Shown here in pieces: positions 29,937-36,094 of a stretch of DNA of 36,094 bases (within the stretch, counting starts at the first letter, position 1; each line of letters starts with the position of its first letter). The translations under genes and the position numbers were made by a program. The notes under the pieces are model-generated. The model ran no database searches. It saw only the letters and a program-made list of their open reading frames with translations, and was not told where the DNA came from. The stretch is from JBDTSW01 sp039930945 (GTDB lineage Bacteria > Actinomycetota > Thermoleophilia > Solirubrobacterales > 70-9): NCBI GenBank assembly GCA_039930945.1, contig JBDTSW010000009.1:1-36094 (forward strand), in the 5' to 3' direction.

Positions 29937-31262
29937 ATGGCCGTTGAGGGGGAGACCGAGCTCTGGGGCTCGGAGACGAGCAAGGCGATAGACAACTTTC
30001 CGGTCTCGGGGCGGCCCGTCCCGGCTGCGGTCGTGCATTGGCTCGGCCGCCTCAAGGCCGCCGCCGCCCGCGTCAACGCCGAGCTCGGGCTGCTGGACGC
30101 CGACGTCGCCGAGCGCGTCGCGGCCGCCGGCGACGCGGTTGCCGCCGGTGAGCATGACGCGCAGTTCCCGATCGACGTCTTCCAGACGGGCTCGGGCACC
30201 TCGTCGAACACGAATGCGAACGAGGTGATCGCCAACCTCGCCGGCGACGGGGCCCATCCCAACGATCACGTGAACATGGGCCAGTCCTCCAACGACGTCT
30301 TCCCCTCGGCCGTCCACCTGGCCGCGCTGGGGGAGGTCACCGACGACCTGCTGCCGGCGCTGGACTCGCTCGCCGAGGCGCTCGCCGCCAAGGCGGAGGA
30401 GTTCGCCGACGTCGTCAAGGCCGGTCGCACCCATCTGATGGACGCCGTTCCCGTCACCCTCGGCCAGGAGTTCGGCGGCTACGCCGCGCAGATCCGCCTC
30501 GGCGCCGAGCGGGTGCGCCAGACGCTTCGCCACGTCGGCCAGATCCCGCTCGGCGGCACCGCGACCGGCACCGGCCTCAACACCCACGCCGATTTCGCCG
30601 AGCAGGTGCGATCCCGCCTCGCCGAGGCCACCGGCCTGGAGGTCCTGGCGCCCGCCGATCCCTTCGAGGCCCAGGGCAGCCGCGATGCGCTGGTCGAGCT
30701 CTCGGGGGCGCTCAAGGTCGTCGCGGTCTCGCTGATCAAGATCGCCAACGACCTGGCGCTGATGGGCTCGGGGCCGCGCGCAGGGCTCGCCGAGCTGCGC
30801 CTTCCGGAGCTGCAGAAGGGCTCCTCGATCATGCCCGGGAAGGTCAACCCGGTGATTCCGGAGGTTGTGATCCAGGTCGGCGACCAGGTGATCGGAAACG
30901 ACGCGGCGATCACCCTCGGCGGCTCTCAGGGGCAGTTCGAGTTGAACGTGCGGGTGCCGCTGATCGCCCGCAACCTGCTCGACTCGATCAAGCTGCTGGC
31001 CTCGGCCGGCCGGCTGCTGGACGAAAAGTGCGTCCGCGGCCTCGAGGCGAACGTCGAGATGACCGAGCGCCACGCCGAGGCGACCCTTGCCACTGCGACC
31101 GCGCTCAACCCCCACATCGGCTACGACCGCGCCAGCGAGATCGTCAAGGAGGCCACCTCGTCCGGTCGGCCGCTGCGCGAGGTTGCGCGCGAGCTCGGGG
31201 TCTCAGACTCGGTGATCGACGAGGCCCTCGACCACCGCAAGCTGGCCCGCCCGCACGACTAG
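29937..31262 (+). CDS. fumC: Fumarate hydratase, class II
   Basis: A 441-residue tetrameric, iron-free fumarase converting fumarate to malate in the TCA cycle. FPIDVFQTGSGTSSNTNANEV, HPNDHVNMGQSSNDVFPSA, the active-site loop GSSIMPGKVNPVIPEV and the C-terminal NPHIGYDRASEIVKEA are all family hallmarks. Slightly shorter than E. coli FumC (467). GAGGAGG about 5 nt before the ATG is a good ribosome-binding site, and TAGCGT at about 29899-29904 could be the -10 of its promoter, giving a ~25-nt leader. Confidence 0.96.
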   Translation: MAVEGETELWGSETSKAIDNFPVSGRPVPAAVVHWLGRLKAAAARVNAELGLLDADVAERVAAAGDAVAAGEHDAQFPIDVFQTGSGTSSNTNANEVIANLAGDGAHPNDHVNMGQSSNDVFPSAVHLAALGEVTDDLLPALDSLAEALAAKAEEFADVVKAGRTHLMDAVPVTLGQEFGGYAAQIRLGAERVRQTLRHVGQIPLGGTATGTGLNTHADFAEQVRSRLAEATGLEVLAPADPFEAQGSRDALVELSGALKVVAVSLIKIANDLALMGSGPRAGLAELRLPELQKGSSIMPGKVNPVIPEVVIQVGDQVIGNDAAITLGGSQGQFELNVRVPLIARNLLDSIKLLASAGRLLDEKCVRGLEANVEMTERHAEATLATATALNPHIGYDRASEIVKEATSSGRPLREVARELGVSDSVIDEALDHRKLARPHD

Positions 31263-31305
31263 TCGGCGCCGCCGCCGCCAGCGGCGTCTCCTACCCTGGA
31301 TTGCG

Positions 31306-32763
31306 ATGAACGCGCGAGTCGCATTGGCCGCCGCGGCGCTCGCGGTGGCCGCCGCGGCGCTGTCGCTGCTGCTCGGCGGCGATCAGTCCAACGCCGAGCG
31401 CGCGATCGAGGTGGCGACCGGCGCGGCCCTCGACTCCGATCCGCTCGCCTGGAACGAGGGCAACCGCGCCGAGCTCGAGCAGCGTGCGGCGACGGGCACC
31501 TCGGAGGTGATCTACGCCAACAGCCCGGATGGGGTGGTGGCGACCGCCGAGCGCACCGAAGCCTGGCGCCGGCAAGTGGAGCGCGCCGCCGAGCGCCGCG
31601 GGGTCGACCCCGACCGGCTCGAGGCGCTCGTCTTCCTCGAGAGCGCGGGGCGCCCGGAGGTGATCGCCGGCGAGACGCCCGAGGCGGCCTCCGGGCTGAC
31701 TCAGATCACCCCCTCGGCGGCAACGGACCTGCTGGAGATGCGCGTCGACCTCGAGGTCTCCACCAAGCTGACGAAGCAGATCGCCCGCGCGACCGCCGAC
31801 GGCAAGACCGGGCTCGCCGCCCGGCTCGCCGAAAAGCGGGCCAAGATCGACCAGCGCTTCGACCCCGGGCTCGCCCTCGACGGCGCCGCGCGCTACCTGC
31901 AGATCGCCGGCGAGCGTTTCGGCGCGACCGACCTGGCGACCGAGTCGTACCACATGGGAATCGGCAATCTCGAGTCCGTGATCCGCGCCTACACCGGCGC
32001 CTCCGGCGACGGGCCGATCGGCGATCTCGTCTCCGGCGACGGCCTCAGCTACGCCCAGCTGTACTTCGACTCCTCGCCGTCCGAGCACGCCGAGGCATAC
32101 GACCTGCTCTCGGGGCTGGGTGACGACTCCTCCGAGTACTACTGGAAGATCCTCGCCTCCGAGCGGATCATGGAGCTGTGGCGCGACGACCGCTCGCAGC
32201 TCGAGCGCACCGCCGCCCTCGCGACCGCGAAGGCGACCCTGGAGGAGGTCTATCACCCGGAGTCCGAGACGGAGGTCTTCGAAGCCCTGGGGGATGTCCG
32301 CGACGCCACCGACGCCGGCGAGTTGCTGCCGCTGTTCGACGCCTCCGAGCTGGGGTGGATCCCCGACTCCCAGATGGGCGAGCTGGCGCCGGAGCTGGGG
32401 GAGGAGCCCGGGCTCTACCGCGGATTGCGGCCGGAGGCGCTGGCGACCCTCGCCTACATGGCGGCCGCGGTGAAGCGGATCAGCGGCGCCCAGCGGCCGC
32501 TGCGCGTGACCAGCTCGGTCCGCGACCAGGCATATCAGGACCTGCTGGTCGGGTCGAACCCCGAGGCGACCCAGGCCTACTCGCTGCACACCACCGGATA
32601 TGCCTTCGACGTCCTCCGCGACTACGCCAACGACCGCCAGGCCGCGGCCTTCCAGTTCATGCTCGACCGCCTGCAGGCGCTGGCGGTGATCGACTACGCG
32701 GTCGAGCCGCGCGCGATCCACGTCACCGTCTCGGATCTCGGCTCCGAGCTGGTGCCGCCGTAA
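31306..32763 (+). CDS. Exported lytic transglycosylase fused to an M15/DUF5715-like peptidase domain
   Basis: A 485-residue cell-wall protein. A short basic start and a hydrophobic stretch (residues ~5-24) form a signal peptide or anchor. Residues ~85-240 are an SLT transglycosylase domain: ALVFLESAGRPEVIAG (catalytic Glu112), ASGLTQITP, ALDGAARYLQ and ESYHMGIGNLESVI. The C-terminal ~110 residues (RPLRVTSSVRDQAYQDLL, SLHTTGYAFDV with H428 and D435, and the final IHVTV with H472) resemble the SxHxxGxAxD metal site of M15/VanY-like peptidases. One chain may thus cut both glycan and peptide bonds of peptidoglycan. TACCCT ends 8 nt before the ATG. Confidence 0.85.
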   Translation: MNARVALAAAALAVAAAALSLLLGGDQSNAERAIEVATGAALDSDPLAWNEGNRAELEQRAATGTSEVIYANSPDGVVATAERTEAWRRQVERAAERRGVDPDRLEALVFLESAGRPEVIAGETPEAASGLTQITPSAATDLLEMRVDLEVSTKLTKQIARATADGKTGLAARLAEKRAKIDQRFDPGLALDGAARYLQIAGERFGATDLATESYHMGIGNLESVIRAYTGASGDGPIGDLVSGDGLSYAQLYFDSSPSEHAEAYDLLSGLGDDSSEYYWKILASERIMELWRDDRSQLERTAALATAKATLEEVYHPESETEVFEALGDVRDATDAGELLPLFDASELGWIPDSQMGELAPELGEEPGLYRGLRPEALATLAYMAAAVKRISGAQRPLRVTSSVRDQAYQDLLVGSNPEATQAYSLHTTGYAFDVLRDYANDRQAAAFQFMLDRLQALAVIDYAVEPRAIHVTVSDLGSELVPP

Positions 32764-32834
32764 GCTGGAGGGTGAGTAACGCCAAGGTCCGCCGGTGGAC
32801 CAACTCATACCCACTTTCACCGAGGAGATCAGAG

Positions 32835-33326
32835 ATGACCGAGACCGAGACCGCCACCTTCGGCGCCGGGTGCTTCTGGCAGGTCGAGATGGCCTACAAG
32901 GAGACGCCGGGCGTGATCGAGACCGCAGTCGGCTACGAGGGCGGTGACGTCGACAACCCCACCTACGAGCAGGTCTGCTCGGGCACCACCGGCCACGCCG
33001 AGGTGACCCGGGTCAGCTTCGACCCCGACCAGATCTCATACGAGGAGCTGGTGGAGAAGTTCTGGGCGCTCCACGACCCGACCCAGCTCAACCGCCAGGG
33101 CCCCGACGTCGGCGACCAGTACCGAACCGTGATCTTCACCCGGTCCGACCAGCAGGCCGCGATCGCACGGCGCTCGCTGGAGGCGGCACAGGCCCGCTTC
33201 AAGCAGCCGATCGTGACCACGATCGAGCCCGCGACCGGCTTCTGGCGCGCCGAGGAGTACCACCAGTGCTACCTGCAAAAGCGCCACTCCCCGGGCGGGC
33301 TGATCTCCACCCTGATGGGCCGTTAG
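32835..33326 (+). CDS. msrA: Peptide-methionine (S)-S-oxide reductase
   Basis: A 163-residue cytosolic repair enzyme that reduces methionine-S-sulfoxide. The GAGCFWQVE motif holds the catalytic Cys (near residue 13). TAVGYEGGDVDNPTYEQVCSGTTGHAEVTRVSFDP and FWALHDPTQLNRQGPDVGDQYRT are conserved, and a C-terminal Cys in EEYHQCYLQK may act in recycling via thioredoxin. The ATG has GAGGAG about 7 nt upstream. It lies 10 nt before the next gene, whose -10-like hexamer overlaps its stop codon. Confidence 0.95.
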   Translation: MTETETATFGAGCFWQVEMAYKETPGVIETAVGYEGGDVDNPTYEQVCSGTTGHAEVTRVSFDPDQISYEELVEKFWALHDPTQLNRQGPDVGDQYRTVIFTRSDQQAAIARRSLEAAQARFKQPIVTTIEPATGFWRAEEYHQCYLQKRHSPGGLISTLMGR

Positions 33327-33336
33327 CCTCGCGGGG

Positions 33337-33783
33337 GTGAGGCGACTCGCCCCGGCGCTGGTGACCCTCGCGCTCCTGGCGGGGTGCGGTGACGACGAGC
33401 CGGCGGACCCCGGCACCACCGTCCCCGGCGGGAAGGGCAGCAGCCTCGAGCTGACGCTCGACGCCGACGGCCCAGGCTCAGAGGACGCCCGCAGCGCCAC
33501 CGTCGATTGCCCCGATCCGCCCGGCCCGGGCCCGGACGAGCCCTGCGGCGTGGTCCTGCTGAAGTCGCCCGAGGATCTGGATCCCGTGCCCGCCGAGGTG
33601 CCCTGCACCGAGATCTACGGCGGACCGGACACCCTGCGCGTCACCGGGATGCTCGAAGGTGAGCCCGTCGAAGCCACCCTGACGCGAGAGAACGGCTGTG
33701 AGATCGAGCGCTACGACACCTGGCTCGACCTGCTCCACCGGCTCTTCCCGGACTACGAGCCCGGCGAGGCGCTGGCGCCCTGA
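33337..33783 (+). CDS. Lipid-anchored subtilisin-inhibitor-like (SSI) protein
   Basis: 148 residues: a lipoprotein signal peptide with lipobox LAGC (Cys17), a linker, then a domain matching the Streptomyces subtilisin inhibitor pattern: beta strand SLELTLDAD, VDCPDPPGPGPDEPC, the reactive-site stretch PCTEIYGGPDTLRVTGMLEGEPV and the last cysteine in RENGCEIERY. Four cysteines fit the two SSI disulfides. Aligned with SSI (CPMVYDP, P1 Met), the P1 residue here would be Glu. A membrane-anchored inhibitor of an extracellular protease is the likely role, though the target is unknown. TAGCCT, overlapping the msrA stop, ends 7 nt before the GTG. Confidence 0.68.
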   Translation: MRRLAPALVTLALLAGCGDDEPADPGTTVPGGKGSSLELTLDADGPGSEDARSATVDCPDPPGPGPDEPCGVVLLKSPEDLDPVPAEVPCTEIYGGPDTLRVTGMLEGEPVEATLTRENGCEIERYDTWLDLLHRLFPDYEPGEALAP

Positions 33784-33789
33784 GCCGGC

Positions 33790-33820
33790 TCAGGCGTTGA
33801 TCAGGTACAGGGACGCCTGA
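33790..33820 (+). terminator. Hairpin downstream of the SSI-like gene
   Basis: TCAGGCGT (33790-33797) and ACGCCTGA (33813-33820) form a perfect 8-bp stem with a 15-nt loop, starting 7 nt after the stop codon. There is no T run, so it is a weak terminator candidate or a 3'-end stabiliser. Confidence 0.45.
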
Positions 33821-33926
33821 ACCCGGACACGCTGCAAGCTGCCGCCTCGCATGGATGGTCGCTCGATGATGGCCGCAGTCGTCCGAAGAGAACGACCGGC
33901 GCCACCCTCGCCTACACTCCTCGGCG

Positions 33927-34310
33927 ATGCGGGCCAAGGATCCGATCCAGGGCAATCTGCAGGAACAGATCATGCGCGTCATGTGGCGACTGGACCGCGG
34001 CTCTGTCGAGCAGGTCCGCAAGGCGCTGCCAAAGCCAAGCCGCCGCGCCTACACGACGATCCAGACCGTTCTCAACCGCCTCGCTGAACGCGGTCTGCTG
34101 GGCCGCCAGCGCGAGGGCAACGTCATCTTCTACTCGGCGCTCGTCAGCGAGGCCGACTACATCTCTGGCTCACTCAACCGCACCCTGTCCGGCGCCTCGC
34201 ACGAGGCGCGCCGCGCCGCCCTGGCCAACCTGGTCGGTGATCTCGATCCGTCCGAGCTGGTCGAGGTCCGCGAGCTGGCCGACCAGATCGACCGCGAACG
34301 CCGGGGCTAG
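33927..34310 (+). CDS. blaI: BlaI/MecI-family transcriptional repressor
   Basis: A 127-residue winged-helix repressor of standard length. NLQEQIMRVMWRLDRGSVEQVRKAL, the recognition helix AYTTIQTVLNRLAERGLLGRQREGN and VIFYSALVSEADY are diagnostic; the C-terminal ~45 residues form the dimerisation/protease-sensitive helices. Family knowledge: BlaI dimers bind TACA/TGTA-type palindromes and are inactivated when the partner M56 membrane protease is triggered. The M56 gene begins 2 nt downstream. TACACT ends 8 nt before the ATG (leaderless pattern). Candidate target operators lie at 35334-35348 and 35881-35895. Confidence 0.92.
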   Translation: MRAKDPIQGNLQEQIMRVMWRLDRGSVEQVRKALPKPSRRAYTTIQTVLNRLAERGLLGRQREGNVIFYSALVSEADYISGSLNRTLSGASHEARRAALANLVGDLDPSELVEVRELADQIDRERRG

Positions 34311-34312
34311 TC

Positions 34313-35281
34313 GTGCCGGAGGCTCTCGGCGCCGCCGCCGTGGCCGCACTCGCGGCGCCCCATCTCTTGACCCAAACGCGCCTTTCTGCCCCGAGCGCGA
34401 TTGCACTCTGGGTCTCCGTGCTGGCGTTACGTGCGGCCCTCGCCCTCTCCTTGGTCGTGATCGCCGTCCTCTATCTGCCGGCGACCGAGTTGTTCGGGCT
34501 GCTGACCCGCTGGTGCATCCACGCGGTGATCCCGTTCTTCGCCACCCACCTGGGCTTCGACGGCCATCGCATCGGCGACGTGGCTGTGCTCGTCCCGGCT
34601 CTGGTCATCGCCGCGTCGGTGCTCTCCGTCGGCTTCGGCATCTGGCGCGGAGCCCGCGCCGCCCACGGCTGGCTGCGCCGCGACTCGCTCGGGCCCGGTC
34701 CGAGCTCGAGCGTGATCGTCGGCGGGTCGGAGGTGGTCGTTGCCGCCGCCGGTTTGCGGGCGCCGCGCGTCGTCGTTTCGGCCGGCGCCCTCGTTCAGCT
34801 CGACGATGCCGAGCTCGCCGCGGGGCTCGAGCACGAGTGGGGCCACGTGACTCGCCGCCACCGCTTCGTCGCCCTGGCCGGGCAATTTCTGGCCGGCCTC
34901 TCACGTCTTCTGCCCGGCAGCGGGCGCGCTCTCGAGCATCTCAGCTTTCAGCTCGAGCGGGATGCCGACGAGTACGCCCTGCGCCGAACGGGGGATCGCC
35001 TCGCCCTGGCCAGCGCGATCTGCAAGGCGGCGGGGTCCCGCCAGGGGCATTCGACACCGGCTCTGGCCAGCCTCGGCGGCAGCGGCGTTTCCGAGCGGAT
35101 CGCCCTCCTGTTGGGCAAACCGGGCAGCAGCTCGCGGGCAGGCAACGCCGCGGCCAGGCTGCTCAGTGTGACCGCCGCGATGCTGACGCTCACGCTGGCG
35201 GCCGCGACCCCGGTCCTCGCAGCCTCGGACTGGGATCAAGTGCGCCAGGCCCAAAGCGACCGCGTCGCCGACTGCGAATAG
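34313..35281 (+). CDS. M56-family (BlaR1/MecR1-like) membrane metalloprotease
   Basis: A 322-residue membrane protease: about three N-terminal transmembrane helices (residues ~5-20, 30-55 and 90-112), a cytosolic zinc-protease domain with GLEHEWGHVTRRH (H174-E175-W176-G177-H178) and LERDADEYAL (E215 as probable third ligand), and a final hydrophobic segment near 285-305. Unlike BlaR1 it has no large C-terminal penicillin-binding sensor domain; only ~15 residues follow the last helix. The signal is therefore not obviously a beta-lactam. The GTG start, 2 nt after blaI, shows tight coupling; cleavage of BlaI is inferred. Confidence 0.9.
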   Translation: MPEALGAAAVAALAAPHLLTQTRLSAPSAIALWVSVLALRAALALSLVVIAVLYLPATELFGLLTRWCIHAVIPFFATHLGFDGHRIGDVAVLVPALVIAASVLSVGFGIWRGARAAHGWLRRDSLGPGPSSSVIVGGSEVVVAAAGLRAPRVVVSAGALVQLDDAELAAGLEHEWGHVTRRHRFVALAGQFLAGLSRLLPGSGRALEHLSFQLERDADEYALRRTGDRLALASAICKAAGSRQGHSTPALASLGGSGVSERIALLLGKPGSSSRAGNAAARLLSVTAAMLTLTLAAATPVLAASDWDQVRQAQSDRVADCE

Positions 35282-35333
35282 GCGCTGACGTTCCGAGACG
35301 CTGTGGCGTGGAGCAAGTGCATCGGCGGCCCGT

Positions 35334-35348
35334 CCTACGTTATGTAGG
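35334..35348. promoter_or_regulatory. Candidate BlaI operator A, overlapping the -10 of the CPxC membrane gene
   Basis: CCTAC-GTTAT-GTAGG is a perfect 5-bp inverted repeat (6 bp with the flanking T/A). Its right arm overlaps TAGGAT (35345-35350), the likely -10 of the gene starting at 35370. Read on the other strand it is CCTACA-TAA-CGTAGG, nearly identical to operator B. Confidence 0.6.
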
Positions 35349-35369
35349 ATTCGGCTGGGTGGTGAAGCG

Positions 35370-35894
35370 GTGAATTGGGAGACGGCGCGCGCACAGCTGG
35401 GCTGGCGCTACGTGTTGGTCGCGCTGGTGGCAGCCGGGAGTTTCGCCCTTGTCCTGGCGATCCCGACAGCGATCATCGACAACTCTCTGTTCACCCGTAT
35501 GACGCCGGTCGAGCCGGAGCAGTACCTGTTCTGGATCCTGACCAGCCTGCTCGGCGGGGCGCTGATCGCGACGTACCTCTTGCCCCAGCTTCGCAGCGGC
35601 CTGGCCGGCACGACGGCCGGCGCCGGCATGTTGGGCGTGTTCGCCGTTGGATGCCCGATCTGCAACAAGCTCGTCGTCGCACTGCTCGGCACCTCCGGCG
35701 CGCTGAGCTACTTCGCTCCGATCCAGCCGTTGATCGGCATCGCCGCCGTAGCCCTGGCCGGCTGGGCGCTTTGGATCAGGCTTCGCGCCTTGCGGGACCC
35801 GAGTTGCGGGCTCCCGCTCGCTTCGGGCTCAACTTCGCCGCCGGTCTCCGGGATTCCGAAAAGCACGAGGCAGGCCGACACCTACAATACGTAG
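35370..35894 (+). CDS. Multi-pass membrane protein with CPxC motif, unknown function
   Basis: 174 residues with about four membrane helices (residues ~14-36, 52-70, 84-104 and 113-136). Just inside the third helix lies GVFAVGCPICNKLVVALLG, a CPxC pair that could bind a metal or undergo thiol-disulfide exchange near the membrane surface. The C-terminal ~35 residues are Pro/Ser-rich and look disordered. I do not recognise a named family. It follows the blaI-M56 pair with operator A at its promoter, so it is a likely target of that system, and it runs into operator B just before lgt. The GTG start lies 20 nt after TAGGAT. Confidence 0.7.
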   Translation: MNWETARAQLGWRYVLVALVAAGSFALVLAIPTAIIDNSLFTRMTPVEPEQYLFWILTSLLGGALIATYLLPQLRSGLAGTTAGAGMLGVFAVGCPICNKLVVALLGTSGALSYFAPIQPLIGIAAVALAGWALWIRLRALRDPSCGLPLASGSTSPPVSGIPKSTRQADTYNT

Positions 35895-35895
35895 G
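35881..35895. promoter_or_regulatory. Candidate BlaI operator B, at the lgt promoter
   Basis: CCTAC-AATAC-GTAGG is a perfect 5-bp inverted repeat. It contains TACAAT (35883-35888), a good -10, and its right arm overlaps the TAGGAG ribosome-binding sequence of lgt, whose ATG is at 35903. It differs from operator A (read on the other strand) only in the central three bases. Confidence 0.6.
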
Positions 35896-35902
35896 AGCCC
35901 CA

Positions 35903-36094
35903 ATGGCCGGCGTGATCACGATCAACCTGGACCCGATGTTCGAGGTCGGGCCCCTGACGCTGTCCTGGCACGGGCTGACGATTGCGCTTGGCCTCGCAGT
36001 CGGCGGCTGGCTGGCACTGCGCGTGGCGCGCGAGCGCGCCCTCGACACCGACCAGGTGCTCGACCTGCTCGTCGTCATGGCCGTCAGCGGAATG
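35903..36094 (+). CDS. lgt: Prolipoprotein diacylglyceryl transferase, N-terminal part (3' end outside window)
   Basis: The frame is open to the window edge (64 residues). The start, ITINLDPMFEVGPLTLSWHGLTIALGLAVGGWLALRVARERAL, is characteristic of Lgt: a short N-terminus, the conserved G-P-L-T-L-x-W-H/Y-G-L motif and the first membrane helix. Lgt attaches diacylglycerol to the lipobox cysteine of prolipoproteins, and two lipoprotein genes are found within 7 kb upstream. GTAGGAG, 5 nt before the ATG, is the ribosome-binding site and is part of candidate operator B. Catalytic residues lie beyond the window. Confidence 0.88.
   Translation, partial: MAGVITINLDPMFEVGPLTLSWHGLTIALGLAVGGWLALRVARERALDTDQVLDLLVVMAVSGM

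Noticed and set aside
33912..33926. A third BlaI operator before blaI (CCTACACTCCTCGG)
   Set aside because: The left half fits CCTACA, but the right half does not match CGTAGG; the similarity is mostly explained by the TACACT -10 hexamer.
1..36094. CRISPR arrays, tRNA/rRNA genes, prophage or IS elements
   Set aside because: No regularly spaced repeats, no tRNA-like cloverleaf, no transposase or integrase signature and no composition shift large enough to suggest an island were seen on reading both strands.

Overview
This is a 36 kb stretch of a high-GC chromosome from a deep-branching actinomycete, most likely the Thermoleophilia (Solirubrobacterales or Gaiellales); that placement is inferred from gene content, not from a marker search. 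Supporting genes are a FdxC-like 7Fe ferredoxin, a PAC2 protein, a DUF2342 zincin, an AdnA-like helicase-nuclease, an Mrp ATPase without the CxxC motif, polyprenol-phosphate mannosyltransferase, a subtilisin-inhibitor-like lipoprotein and a HrcA/CIRCE-type groESL operon. Coding density is high, GTG and TTG starts are common, and no rRNA, tRNA, CRISPR, prophage or IS element was seen.

Layout. 1-4.7 kb, forward: 3' end of an Lhr-type helicase, a Crp/Fnr regulator, protein-L-isoaspartate methyltransferase, an ASCH protein and a frameshifted SRPBCC gene. 4.7-6.1 kb, reverse: sulfatase. 6.2-8.3 kb: CIRCE-groES-groEL-terminator. 8.4-12.6 kb: PAS-GGDEF protein, SDR oxidoreductase, ferredoxin, Mrp and a basic coiled-coil protein. 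12.6-14.5 kb, reverse: inositol monophosphatase-like and DUF2342 genes. 14.5-17.7 kb: AdnA-like helicase-nuclease. 17.8-22.2 kb: PAC2, OB-HD exoribonuclease, ArfB, a TauE/SafE transporter split into two genes, trehalose-phosphatase and a small membrane protein. 22.2-26.1 kb: PolX, GT2 mannosyltransferase, thioredoxin and a secreted beta-propeller. 26.1-29.4 kb, reverse: ileS. 29.4-33.8 kb, forward: lipoprotein, fumC, a transglycosylase/M15-like fusion, msrA and the SSI-like lipoprotein. 33.9-36.1 kb, forward: BlaI repressor, M56 protease, a CPxC membrane protein and the start of lgt.

Most of this is housekeeping, but several signals are not. (1) A 36-nt palindromic element occurs three times, once between convergent genes and twice, in opposite orientations, in frame inside ileS; its outer stem varies but stays paired through compensatory changes. 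(2) At least twelve genes have a TAnnnT hexamer (usually TAGnnT) ending 6-8 nt before the start codon and lack a convincing Shine-Dalgarno, which suggests widespread leaderless transcription; two divergent pairs look like back-to-back minimal promoters. (3) Two nearly identical 15-nt palindromes overlap the putative -10 boxes of the CPxC membrane gene and of lgt, just downstream of blaI-M56, suggesting a BlaI regulon that includes lipoprotein maturation. (4) The helicase-nuclease has Arg in place of the Walker A lysine and no partner subunit here. Stress and redox functions recur across the window (GroESL, Pcm, MsrA, thioredoxin, ArfB).
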